Below are positions 50,256 through 59,834 of a DNA stretch of 64,000 bases, piece by piece. The position numbers and the translations under genes were made by a program. Within the stretch, counting starts at the first letter, position 1. Every line of letters starts with the position of its first letter. The notes under the pieces are model-generated. The model was not told where the DNA came from, searched no databases, and saw only the letters and a program-made list of their open reading frames with translations. The stretch is from Dyella sp. A6. GTDB taxonomy: Bacteria > Pseudomonadota > Gammaproteobacteria > Xanthomonadales > Rhodanobacteraceae. The stretch is taken from assembly GCF_036320485.1 (NCBI RefSeq), contig NZ_CP132911.1, forward strand, positions 2,480,001 through 2,544,000, read 5' to 3'.

Positions 50256-51632
50256 TCACCCGGCCGCATCCAGCGCCTCGGCCAGCCGCTCCACCCCGAC
50301 CACGTCCATCTCGCCGATGCGTCCCTTCTTCGGCGCGTTCGCCTTCGGCACGATGGCACGCCGGAAGCCGTGGTGCGCGGCTTCCTTCAGGCGTTCCTCG
50401 CCATTGGGCACGGGGCGGATCTCGCCGGACAGGCCCACCTCGCCGAACGCCACGGTCTTGTCGGGCAGCGGCCGGTCGCGCAGCGAGGAACGGATCGCCA
50501 GCAGCACCGGCAGGTCGGCCGCAGTTTCCTGCACCCGGATACCGCCCACCACGTTGACGAACACGTCCTGGTCGTAGGCCGCCACGCCACCGTGCCGGTG
50601 CAACACCGCCAGTAGCATCGCCAGACGATTCTGCTCCAGGCCCAGCGCCACCCGGCGCGGGTTGCCCAGCGAGCTCTGGTCGACCAGCGCCTGCACTTCC
50701 ACCAGCAGCGGACGGGTCCCCTCGCGAGTCACCATCACCGCGCTGCCGGAGGTCGGCCCGGCATGCGCCGAGAGGAAGATCGCCGACGGATTGGGCACCT
50801 CGCGCAGCCCCTTGTCGCCCATCGCGAAAACGCCCAGCTCGTTCACTGCGCCGAAGCGGTTCTTGAACGCGCGCAGCACCCGGAACCGGCTGCCGGACTC
50901 GCCCTCGAAATACAGCACCGCGTCCACCATGTGCTCCAGCACGCGCGGCCCGGCGATACCGCCCTCCTTGGTCACATGTCCGACCAGCATCACGCTGGTA
51001 CCGCTCTCCTTGGCGAAGCGGGTGAGCTTGGCCGCCGACTCGCGCACCTGCGACACCGCACCCGGCGCCGCGGTAAGCAACTCGGTCCAGATGGTCTGGA
51101 TGGAGTCCACCACCAGCACGCGCGGACGTGTGACGACCGCCTGTTCCAGAATGCGTTCGATGCAGGTTTCCGCCAGCGCCTGCAGCGGCTCCAGCGGCAG
51201 GCCAAGCCGCTGCGCGCGTGCCGCCACCTGGGCCAGCGACTCCTCGCCAGTGACGTACAGGCCCGGCAGGCGTTCGCCGAGCTGGCCCATCATCTGCAGC
51301 AGCAGGGTGGACTTGCCGATCCCCGGATCGCCGCCCACCAGCACCACCGAGCCATCGACCAGCCCACCGCCCAGCACACGGTCCAGTTCGCCGATGCCGG
51401 TCAATGTGCGCGACTCGGTTTCCGCCGCCACGTCGCGCAGGGCGGTCACTTTCGGCGCCCCCGCACTCTTGCCGGCATAGCCGCTGCGTGCCGCACCCGC
51501 CGACTTCACTGCCGGCTGCAGCACGATCTCGCTGAGCGTGTTCCAGGCGCCGCACTCGATGCACTGCCCCTGCCACTTCGAATGCTCGGCACCGCAGTCG
51601 GTGCAGACGTAGGCGGTCTTGGCTTTGGCCAT
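50256..51632 (-). CDS. radA: DNA repair protein RadA
   Basis: RadA is a RecA-like branch-migration helicase. The 458-residue protein starts with a C4 zinc finger (YVCTDCGAEH and GQCIECGAWN). The Walker A is GGDPGIGKST, and the RadA-specific KNRFGAVNELG is present. The C-terminal Lon-protease-like domain spans about residues 290-455. Confidence 0.97.
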   Translation of the reverse strand: MAKAKTAYVCTDCGAEHSKWQGQCIECGAWNTLSEIVLQPAVKSAGAARSGYAGKSAGAPKVTALRDVAAETESRTLTGIGELDRVLGGGLVDGSVVLVGGDPGIGKSTLLLQMMGQLGERLPGLYVTGEESLAQVAARAQRLGLPLEPLQALAETCIERILEQAVVTRPRVLVVDSIQTIWTELLTAAPGAVSQVRESAAKLTRFAKESGTSVMLVGHVTKEGGIAGPRVLEHMVDAVLYFEGESGSRFRVLRAFKNRFGAVNELGVFAMGDKGLREVPNPSAIFLSAHAGPTSGSAVMVTREGTRPLLVEVQALVDQSSLGNPRRVALGLEQNRLAMLLAVLHRHGGVAAYDQDVFVNVVGGIRVQETAADLPVLLAIRSSLRDRPLPDKTVAFGEVGLSGEIRPVPNGEERLKEAAHHGFRRAIVPKANAPKKGRIGEMDVVGVERLAEALDAAG

Positions 51633-51718
51633 GAAGCCGATCCGTAAACTGATGAAGAAGGCCGAAGCTTAGCCGCCCGGCATCGCAGACGGCGAGACGG
51701 CAAGGCCGACGCGAGGTG

Positions 51719-52807
51719 TCAGCCCTCGTCCTCGACGAACAGCACGCGCCGGGTCATGCCGCAGGTGAGGTCGTAGCTGATCGTGCCCGCCTGCGCCGCG
51801 ATGTGCTCGACTGGCAGCTCCGCCCCCCACAGGACGACCCGGTCGCCCACCTGCGCCTGCGGCGCATCGCGCAGGTCGAGCGTGATCAGGTCCATCGAGA
51901 CACGACCGATCAGCGGTACCTGCGCATCGCCGACAAGTACCGGTGTGCCGGCGACCGCACTGCGCGGATAGCCGTCGCCGTAGCCGATCGCCGCGACGCC
52001 GACCGGCATGTCTTCCGGGCAGGTCCAGGTGCCGTTGTAGCCGATGCGCTCGCCCTTGCCGATGCGATTGATCGCGATCAGCCGGGTCGACAGCGTCATC
52101 GCCGGCCGGAACCCGACATCGGCTCCGCTCTTGCCGTCGACCACCGACAATCCGTACAGCAGGCCGCCGGTACGCACCCATTCACCCCGCGCCTGCGGCC
52201 AGCCCAGCACGCCCGCCGAATTGGAAAGCGAGTGCGGCCCCGACAGACCCCGAGTGGCCTCGACGAAGCGGGCGATCTGCGCCGACGTAGCCTCACCATC
52301 GAACACTTCGGATTCGGCGAAGTGGGTGAGCAGACCGATCTCCGGATCGAGCCCGGACATGCCGGCCAGGCGCGCGTGCACGGCCGCGACCTGCGCGGGC
52401 GCGAAACCCAGCCGGTGCATACCGCTGTCGACCTTCAGCCAGACCCGCAGCCGACCACGCGAAATCGACGCTTCGGCCAGCCAGTCCAACTGCGTCGCGT
52501 GATGGATGACCGCATCCAGGCCCAGCCGCTGCATTTCGGCGATATCGCCGGGCTGGTCCGGGCCCGACAGCACCACGATACGCTGGCGATGCCCCGCCGC
52601 GCGCAGGCGCAGGCCATCGCCCAGCGCGGCCACCGCAAACGCTTCCGCGTCGGCATCGAGCGCACGCGCCACCCGTTCCAGCCCATGCCCGTAGGCATCC
52701 GCCTTGACCACGGCCATCACCTTCGCCGGGGCAGCCATGCGCTTGAGCAGGGCCAGGTTGTGGCGCAGGGCGCCGAGATGGATGGTGGCGACAGTGGTGC
52801 GGCTCAT
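51719..52807 (-). CDS. alr: Alanine racemase
   Basis: Alr makes D-alanine for peptidoglycan. The 362-residue PLP enzyme has the PLP lysine in AVVKADAYGHG and the second catalytic tyrosine in GYGDGYPR. I chose ATG 52805-52807, giving MSRTTVATIHL. The open frame continues to 52879 but the family begins here. It lies 86 bases after the last codon of radA's start side on the same strand. Confidence 0.95.
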   Translation of the reverse strand: MSRTTVATIHLGALRHNLALLKRMAAPAKVMAVVKADAYGHGLERVARALDADAEAFAVAALGDGLRLRAAGHRQRIVVLSGPDQPGDIAEMQRLGLDAVIHHATQLDWLAEASISRGRLRVWLKVDSGMHRLGFAPAQVAAVHARLAGMSGLDPEIGLLTHFAESEVFDGEATSAQIARFVEATRGLSGPHSLSNSAGVLGWPQARGEWVRTGGLLYGLSVVDGKSGADVGFRPAMTLSTRLIAINRIGKGERIGYNGTWTCPEDMPVGVAAIGYGDGYPRSAVAGTPVLVGDAQVPLIGRVSMDLITLDLRDAPQAQVGDRVVLWGAELPVEHIAAQAGTISYDLTCGMTRRVLFVEDEG

Positions 52808-52946
52808 GGGCTGAAGCGGATGATGGAAAATATGGAACGGACTACGGGAGCAGCTCGGCGCAGCCGGCGGACACCCCAATCAAAGGCGGAACCGTCGCCG
52901 TACCACCGCCCCGGACGGAGCTGCGCCCGGCGACCGGCCACTGCCG

Positions 52947-54344
52947 TCATTCGAACGACCCGACGAACGAATCGGGCGCGTAGTTCTCGAACTTGGTGTA
53001 GTGGCCAAGGAAGGTCAGCTTCACCGTATCGGTGGGGCCGTTACGCTGCTTGCCGATGATGATCTCGGCCAGTCCCTTGTCCGGCGATTCCTTGTTGTAG
53101 TACTCGTCGCGGTAGATGAACATGATCACGTCGGCGTCCTGTTCGATAGCGCCCGATTCGCGCAGATCGGACATCATCGGACGCTTGTCGGCGCGCTGTT
53201 CCAGCGAGCGGTTCAACTGCGAGAGGGCAATCACGGGTACGTTCAGTTCCTTGGCGAGCCCCTTCAGTGAACGCGAGATTTCTGAAATCTCGGTGGCGCG
53301 ATTCTCCTTGTTCCCGGGCACCTGCATCAGCTGCAGGTAGTCGATCACGATCAGACCCAGCCCGCCGTGCTCGCGGTGCAGACGACGCGCGCGCGAACGC
53401 AGCTCCACCGGCGACAGGCCCGGGGTGTCGTCGATGTAGATCTTCGCGTCGGACAGCAGCGCGATGGCATTGGTGACACGCGGCCAGTCTTCCTCGGCCA
53501 GGTCGCCATTGCGCAGATGCTGCTGGTGGATGCGGCCCACCGAGGAAATCAGACGGAAAGCCAGCTGCGAGGCGGACATTTCCATCGAAAAGATCACCAC
53601 CGGCTTCTTAGCCCGCAGCGCGACCGCCTCGGCGATGTTCACCGAGAACGCGGTCTTGCCCATCGACGGACGTGCAGCCACGATGACCAGGTCGGACGGC
53701 TGCAGTCCCGAGGTCAGCTCGTCCAGATCGTTGAACCCGGTGGAGACACCTGTGAGCTGGCCACGGTTCTGGTAGCGCTCGTGCAGCAGGCGGAAGGCGT
53801 CCTTCACCGCTTCGCGCATGGACACCGAGTCCTTCTTGCCGCGCGCACCCGATTCGGCAATGTGGAACACGCGCTGCTCGGCGCTTTCCAGCACCTCATG
53901 CACGCTCTTGCCCTCGGGCCGGTAACCGTCCTCGGTGATCGCGGTGCCGGCGTCGATCAACTGCCGCAGCACCGACTTCTCGCGCACGATTTCCGCGTAG
54001 GCGGCAATGTTCGCGGCACTCGGCGTGGCGTTCGCCAGTTCCACCAAATAGCTGGCGCCACCCACCATCTCGGCCAGGCCGTTGGCCTCGAACCAGTCGC
54101 CCAGGGTCACCGCGTCGCAGGGCATGCCCTTGTTGGCCAGCTCGTTGATCGCGCGCCAGATCAGGCGGTGGTCCTTGCGGTAGAAGTCACCCTCGCCGAG
54201 GCGATCGGCCACCTTGTCCAGTGCGTCGGGCGCCAGCATCAGGCCGCCGAGCACGGCCTGCTCGGCATCGATCGAATGCGGCGGCACCCGCAGCGTTTCG
54301 ATGGACGGCGCCCGTTCGGCGTGACGCTCGGGAACGAAGGACAT
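52947..54344 (-). CDS. dnaB: Replicative DNA helicase
   Basis: DnaB is the hexameric fork helicase. The 465-residue protein has the N-terminal helical domain (VPPHSIDAEQAVLGGLML) and a RecA-like domain with the Walker A RPSMGKTA, IVIDYLQLMQ and SQLNRSLEQRADKRP. No intein is present. The start is ATG 54342-54344 (MSFVPERHAERA). A phased cluster of three DnaA-box-like sites lies 105-145 bases upstream. Confidence 0.97.
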   Translation of the reverse strand: MSFVPERHAERAPSIETLRVPPHSIDAEQAVLGGLMLAPDALDKVADRLGEGDFYRKDHRLIWRAINELANKGMPCDAVTLGDWFEANGLAEMVGGASYLVELANATPSAANIAAYAEIVREKSVLRQLIDAGTAITEDGYRPEGKSVHEVLESAEQRVFHIAESGARGKKDSVSMREAVKDAFRLLHERYQNRGQLTGVSTGFNDLDELTSGLQPSDLVIVAARPSMGKTAFSVNIAEAVALRAKKPVVIFSMEMSASQLAFRLISSVGRIHQQHLRNGDLAEEDWPRVTNAIALLSDAKIYIDDTPGLSPVELRSRARRLHREHGGLGLIVIDYLQLMQVPGNKENRATEISEISRSLKGLAKELNVPVIALSQLNRSLEQRADKRPMMSDLRESGAIEQDADVIMFIYRDEYYNKESPDKGLAEIIIGKQRNGPTDTVKLTFLGHYTKFENYAPDSFVGSFE

Positions 54345-54448
54345 GACTCTCAACCTCGCGAAAGAACGGGCGCCCGCCCGCGGGACGCGCTGACCGGCAC
54401 TGCTGTCGAGCATACGCGGCGGCGTCGCACAGGGCGAGACAACAACTC

Positions 54449-54489
54449 TCTGGATATGCTGTGGATAAGCTGTGCGCTGGAGTGGATAA
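54449..54489 (-). promoter_or_regulatory. Cluster of three phased DnaA boxes before dnaB
   Basis: On the minus strand the sites are TTATCCACT (54489-54481), TTATCCACA (54468-54460, exact consensus) and ATATCCAGA (54457-54449, two mismatches). All face the same way. Their starts are 21 and 11 bases apart, close to two and one helical turns. They lie upstream of dnaB, so DnaA control of dnaB is suggested. Confidence 0.6.
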
Positions 54490-54513
54490 CACGCCCCGGC
54501 GACCACAACGAAA

Positions 54514-54535
54514 ACGGGCGCCCGAAGGCGCCCGT
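54514..54535 (-). terminator. Intrinsic terminator of the rpsF-rpsR-rplI operon
   Basis: ACGGGCGCC at 54514-54522 and GGCGCCCGT at 54527-54535 form a perfect 9-base stem with loop CGAA. On the minus strand it is followed by TTTTCGTT. It lies 25 bases past the rplI stop and before dnaB, so the two transcripts are separate. Confidence 0.88.
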
Positions 54536-54560
54536 CATGATCTGGGCAGCGGCAGACGGC

Positions 54561-55007
54561 TTATTCGCCGACCACGACCACCTTGATCTGCGTCTCGACG
54601 TCGGCATGCAGGCTGATCAGCACCTCGAACTCGCCAGTGTGGCGGATCGGGCCTTCACCCTGAATCACTTCGCCCTTGTGCACGTCGTGACCCAGCTTCT
54701 GCAGCGCCTCGGCGATGTCGCGCGGACCGACCGAACCGTACAGCTTGCCTTCGGGGCTGGCATGCGCGGCGATGGTGACCGAGACGTCGGCCAGCTTGGC
54801 CTTACGGGCCTCGGAGTCGGCCAGCTGCTTGTTGGCCTTGGCCTCGTACTCGGCGCGGCGCTGTTCGAACGCAGCCAGGTTCTCGGCGTTGACGCGAACG
54901 GCCTTGCCCTGCGGCAGCAGGTAGTTGCGGCCGTAGCCCGGCTTCACGACGACCTTGTCGCCGAGGTTGCCGAGGCCACGCACCTTCTCGAGAAGAATGA
55001 GTTCCAT
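54561..55007 (-). CDS. rplI: 50S ribosomal protein L9
   Basis: L9 is a two-domain 23S rRNA-binding protein. The 148-residue product starts [19 protein letters not shown] and has [15 protein letters not shown], a long linking helix and a C-terminal domain ending [12 protein letters not shown]. It is the last gene of the rpsF-rpsR-rplI set. Confidence 0.97.
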   Translation of the reverse strand: MELILLEKVRGLGNLGDKVVVKPGYGRNYLLPQGKAVRVNAENLAAFEQRRAEYEAKANKQLADSEARKAKLADVSVTIAAHASPEGKLYGSVGPRDIAEALQKLGHDVHKGEVIQGEGPIRHTGEFEVLISLHADVETQIKVVVVGE

Positions 55008-55074
55008 GATGTGTTCCTTTTCGTTAGCGCCGGTAGGCCGGCGCAGCCGTGGACGGTTGTCCGAACCGGGGTCG

Positions 55075-55102
55075 CCCTTCCCCTCGTCGCCGGGGAGAAG
55101 GG
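55075..55102 (-). other. Imperfect hairpin between rpsR and rplI
   Basis: CCCTTCCCC at 55075-55083 pairs with GGGGAGAAGGG at 55092-55102 with a two-base bulge. It could reduce readthrough or stabilise the rplI message. The flanking spacer shows nothing else. Confidence 0.4.
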
Positions 55103-55109
55103 TTCAACC

Positions 55110-55340
55110 TCAGACGTCGTGGTTGTCGGTATACGGCAACAGCGACAGGAAGCGGGCGCGCTTGATCGCGGTCGCCAGCTGGCGCTGGTAACGCGCCTTG
55201 GTGCCGGTGATGCGGCTCGGCACGATCTTGCCGTTCTCGGTGATGTACTGACGCAGGGTGTTGAGATCCTTGTAGTCGATCTCCTTCACCTTCTCGGCAG
55301 TGAAGCGGCAGAACTTGCGGCGGCGGAAAAACTTGGACAT
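55110..55340 (-). CDS. rpsR: 30S ribosomal protein S18
   Basis: The 76-residue product starts [18 protein letters not shown] and contains [32 protein letters not shown] and [13 protein letters not shown]18 pairs with S6 in the 30S platform. ATG 55338-55340 is the family start. It follows rpsF by 13 bases. Confidence 0.97.
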   Translation of the reverse strand: MSKFFRRRKFCRFTAEKVKEIDYKDLNTLRQYITENGKIVPSRITGTKARYQRQLATAIKRARFLSLLPYTDNHDV

Positions 55341-55353
55341 GTCGTGTCTCCTA

Positions 55354-55779
55354 TCACTCGTCGCTGTCGTTGTCGTCGCTGTCGCGACTGCTGCGGCGGT
55401 CGTCGCCATCGCTGTCGTCGTCACGGCGACGTGCGGTCTTGGCGTCGTCCTTTTCCTTCGACTTCAGGATGAAGGACGGCTCGGTGTCGGCTTCGTCACG
55501 CTTGATGACGAGGTGGCGCAGCACGGCGTCGTTGAAGCGGAAGCCCGACTCGAGCTCGTTCAGCGCGTTCTGGCCGACTTCGATGTTCAGCAGCACGTAG
55601 TGCGCCTTGGCCAGGTTGGCGATGGAATAGGCCAGCTGGCGACGGCCCCAGTCTTCCAGGCGGTGGATCTTGCCGCCGTCGGCCTCGATCAGCGCCTTGT
55701 AGCGCTCGATCATCGCCGGCACCTGCTCGCTCTGGTCAGGGTGGACCAGGAACACGACTTCGTAATGACGCAGGGTCAT
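55354..55779 (-). CDS. rpsF: 30S ribosomal protein S6
   Basis: The 141-residue product starts [19 protein letters not shown]. It has the S6 core ([38 protein letters not shown]) and a C-terminal extension rich in Asp, Ser and Arg. The start ATG 55777-55779 has AAGGAGTTAC upstream. The 176-base leader to the next gene may hold S6:S18-responsive structure, but I cannot fold it with confidence. Confidence 0.96.
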   Translation of the reverse strand: MTLRHYEVVFLVHPDQSEQVPAMIERYKALIEADGGKIHRLEDWGRRQLAYSIANLAKAHYVLLNIEVGQNALNELESGFRFNDAVLRHLVIKRDEADTEPSFILKSKEKDDAKTARRRDDDSDGDDRRSSRDSDDNDSDE

Positions 55780-55955
55780 TGATCGGTAACTCCTTGTGGA
55801 TGCGGCCCTTGCGGGCCTGGCAGCCTCCCGCACAATGCGGTGAGGCAAGGTTCCATCCGCACCGATGGCGGCCGGACAGAAGCGGGATTGTAGGATGCCG
55901 CGGGCTTGCCGCGCAAGCGCTTGATCAGCAAGGCCGATGCAGCCCTTCCAGCAGC

Positions 55956-56282
55956 TCAGCCGACGGTGAAACTCTCGCCGCAGCCGCAGGCACCGGTGGC
56001 ATTGGGGTTGCTGAACACGAAACTGGCGTTGAGTCCCTGGCGCTGGAAGTCGATCACCGTGCCATCGACCAGCGGCAGGCTGCGGCTGTCGACCACCACC
56101 GGCACGCCGTCCACATCCACCAACTGGTCGTCGGCCCCCATCTGCTCGGCCAAATCGACCACGTAGCCGAAGCCGGAGCAGCCGGTGGGCTTCACGCCAA
56201 AACGAATGCCGGCCGCACCGGGGGAACGGTCGAGGAACTGGCGCATGCGCTGGCTGGCGGCGGGGGTAATCGTGAAGGTCAT
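55956..56282 (-). CDS. iscA: IscA-type iron-sulfur carrier
   Basis: A 108-residue A-type carrier. The three ligand cysteines are Cys35 in GCSGFGY and Cys99/Cys101 in CGCGESF. The length and the ending [19 protein letters not shown] (19 residues) match IscA more than ErpA. It is separate from any isc or suf operon here and is divergent from asnS. Confidence 0.9.
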   Translation of the reverse strand: MTFTITPAASQRMRQFLDRSPGAAGIRFGVKPTGCSGFGYVVDLAEQMGADDQLVDVDGVPVVVDSRSLPLVDGTVIDFQRQGLNASFVFSNPNATGACGCGESFTVG

Positions 56283-56405
56283 GGCGATTCGTGTCTGCCG
56301 GGGTCGGAATGCGTGGCGAAAGGTCGCGGGGCCGGCATGCCTACATTATCATGGCGGTTTGTCCCCATGCGCCTACATGCGGCGCCCAACCAGGAGTTTC
56401 AATCC

Positions 56406-57806
<1,401 letters not shown>

Positions 57807-57816
57807 CCTCATCCCG

Positions 57817-58608
57817 ATGCGCTATCGCCTTCCTGTCATCGTACTCGTCACCGCCCTGTGCATGATGCTGGGCGCCTGTCACAGTGCAAGGAAGCTGTTG
57901 CCACCGAACCTGCGTCCGGTACAGGACGCCGGTCAGACCCTGGCCCAGGCGAAGAAGGAATTGCTGGACGCGACCCCGTGCTGCGGCAGCTTCGCCGACT
58001 TCTCCTACCAGAACCTGCTGCCGTGGCGCCCCAAGAAGTTCAAGCTGGGCGACGGCAGCCTGGTGGCCGATCTCAACGGCACGCGCAGCTACTTCCTGGC
58101 CTTCAGCCTGCCGACCGACGTGAAGCTGCCCTACCGGATCGGGCTCAAGTCGGCCCTCAGCGGTCGCTGGCTCAAGGACAGCTACTTGTTCGCACCCACC
58201 ATGGTGCTGCTGGACAGCGCCTTCCAGCCGATCGACACCAAGGACGTGAACCTGTGCGAGTACATGGGCTGGAGCAACGATGCCAGCGGCGCCTTCGGCA
58301 GCATCACGGTGTCCAACCCCGAGGCACGCTATCTGGTGGTCTACAGCTCCGCGCAACAGCAGTCCAGCAGCACCTACTGGGAACAGTCGCCCGCCGCCTT
58401 CTCGGTGGGCACACCCAACAACATGGTGTCCAACGGCAGCTTCACGGTGCCGCACGGACCTGACGGCACGATCTGGGTCGGACTGATGACCAAGAGCTAT
58501 GCCAACGCAGTGGACCATGGCATCTGCGGCAAGCCCGCGGCGGGCCCGGGTCTGCTGCACACCCTGCGCACGGCGCTGCCGGTGCATTGGAGCGGAAGCG
58601 GTACATGA
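57817..58608 (+). CDS. MalM-like lipoprotein
   Basis: A 263-residue exported lipoprotein with a lipobox LGAC at about residues 18-21. The mature part resembles E. coli MalM: DATPCCGSFADF near residue 55, SYFLAFSLPTDVKLPYRIGL, then DSYLFAPTMVLLDSAFQPI. MalM is a periplasmic protein of the maltose operon with no defined catalytic role. No maltose genes are here. It begins 10 bases after asnS and overlaps the next gene by 4 bases. Confidence 0.8.
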   Translation: MRYRLPVIVLVTALCMMLGACHSARKLLPPNLRPVQDAGQTLAQAKKELLDATPCCGSFADFSYQNLLPWRPKKFKLGDGSLVADLNGTRSYFLAFSLPTDVKLPYRIGLKSALSGRWLKDSYLFAPTMVLLDSAFQPIDTKDVNLCEYMGWSNDASGAFGSITVSNPEARYLVVYSSAQQQSSSTYWEQSPAAFSVGTPNNMVSNGSFTVPHGPDGTIWVGLMTKSYANAVDHGICGKPAAGPGLLHTLRTALPVHWSGSGT

Positions 58609-58922
58609 GTCGAGTGATTGTCTATGTCGCCCTGCTGCTGGCAGGCCTGGTCTGCCTGATCCTTCACTACATGGCGCCATTCCGCGTGGCCGGTGTGCTG
58701 CGCCGCCAGCACCCCAGGCAATGGCAGATCGTCGAAGGCGATGGCGGCGTGCGCGGCCTGCGACTGTGGATGCGCATGCAGCACGTGCTGCGTTCACCGG
58801 CGATCCAGGCCATCGGCGACCCCGCGATCACGGGCTGGTGGCGGGTCTGGCGCTACAGCCAGTGGCTGGCCTGGGGCTGCTGGCTGGTCGCGCTCGGACT
58901 GCAGTGGGCGCAACGGCTGTAA
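58605..58922 (+). CDS. Small membrane protein of unknown function
   Basis: A 105-residue protein with an N-terminal transmembrane helix (residues 5-25), a basic middle and a hydrophobic C-terminal segment (about 85-103). Its ATG overlaps the stop of the MalM-like gene. I recognise no family. Confidence 0.72.
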   Translation: MSRVIVYVALLLAGLVCLILHYMAPFRVAGVLRRQHPRQWQIVEGDGGVRGLRLWMRMQHVLRSPAIQAIGDPAITGWWRVWRYSQWLAWGCWLVALGLQWAQRL

Positions 58923-58976
58923 CCTGCAAACCGCACACCGTCGAATTTCGCAAACCGCCACCAGGAGGCCCTCACG

Positions 58977-59765
58977 ATGAAACTCGATCTGAGCGGGCAC
59001 CACGCACTGGTCTGCGGCGCCTCGCAGGGCATCGGCCGTGCCAGCGCCATCGAACTGGCCGAACTGGGGGCGAGCGTCACCCTGCTCGCCCGCTCCGCCG
59101 AATCGCTGCAGGCACTGGCCGCGGCACTGCCGTGTCGCGACGGCCAGCGTCATGCATGGCACAGCGTGGACATGCTCGATACCGCGAGACTCGGTGAAGT
59201 CGCCGACGCGATTGCTGCCATGGCCCCGGTCCACATCCTCATCAACAATACCGGCGGCCCGCCCGGCGGACCGGTGCACACGGCCACGACAAGCGCCTTC
59301 GAAACCGCCTTCCGCCAGCACCTGCTGGCCGGACAGACCCTGGTACAGGCGTTTCTCGCCGGCATGCGCGAAGCCGGCTACGGGCGCATCGTGAATGTGA
59401 TCTCCACCTCGGTGAAGGAACCCATCGCCGGGCTGGGCGTCTCCAATACGGTGCGTGCCGCCGTCGCCAGCTGGGCCAAGACGCTGGCCGGCGAAGTGGC
59501 CGCCGACGGCATCACCGTCAACAACGTGCTGCCCGGCTACACCCGCACTGCGCGCCTGGACGGCCTGCTGGCAGCCAGGGTGCAGGCCAGCGGCCGCGAC
59601 CCCGACGACATCGCCCGCGACATGCTGGCCACGGTGCCGGCACGTCGCTTCGGCGAACCCGCGGAGGTCGCCGCGGTGGTCGCATTCCTGTGCACGCCGG
59701 CCGCCGCCTATGTCAACGGCGTCAGCATCGCGGTGGACGGTGGCCGCACCCGCGCGCTGAGCTGA
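58977..59765 (+). CDS. SDR-family protein lacking the catalytic Tyr/Lys
   Basis: A 262-residue short-chain dehydrogenase fold. The nucleotide loop GASQGIG and the NNTGG stretch (in place of NNAG) are present. Where YxxxK is expected the sequence is SNTVR within LGVSNTVRAAVASWAK, so Tyr and Lys are replaced by Ser and Arg. It is therefore an atypical reductase or a non-redox relative. AGGAGG precedes the ATG. It heads the ALDH, carbonic anhydrase and deaminase cluster. Confidence 0.87.
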   Translation: MKLDLSGHHALVCGASQGIGRASAIELAELGASVTLLARSAESLQALAAALPCRDGQRHAWHSVDMLDTARLGEVADAIAAMAPVHILINNTGGPPGGPVHTATTSAFETAFRQHLLAGQTLVQAFLAGMREAGYGRIVNVISTSVKEPIAGLGVSNTVRAAVASWAKTLAGEVAADGITVNNVLPGYTRTARLDGLLAARVQASGRDPDDIARDMLATVPARRFGEPAEVAAVVAFLCTPAAAYVNGVSIAVDGGRTRALS

Positions 59766-59834
59766 GCCGCGCCGGGCATACGCCCGCGTCCGGTGCAATC
59801 GACGCGGGCAGGTTTTAAGCTTGCAGGAATGCCC

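Noticed and set aside
54449..54489. The DnaA-box cluster as a chromosomal origin
   Set aside because: Only three boxes, no AT-rich unwinding region next to them, and dnaA, dnaN and rpmH are not nearby. yidD at 35 kb is isolated from that cluster.
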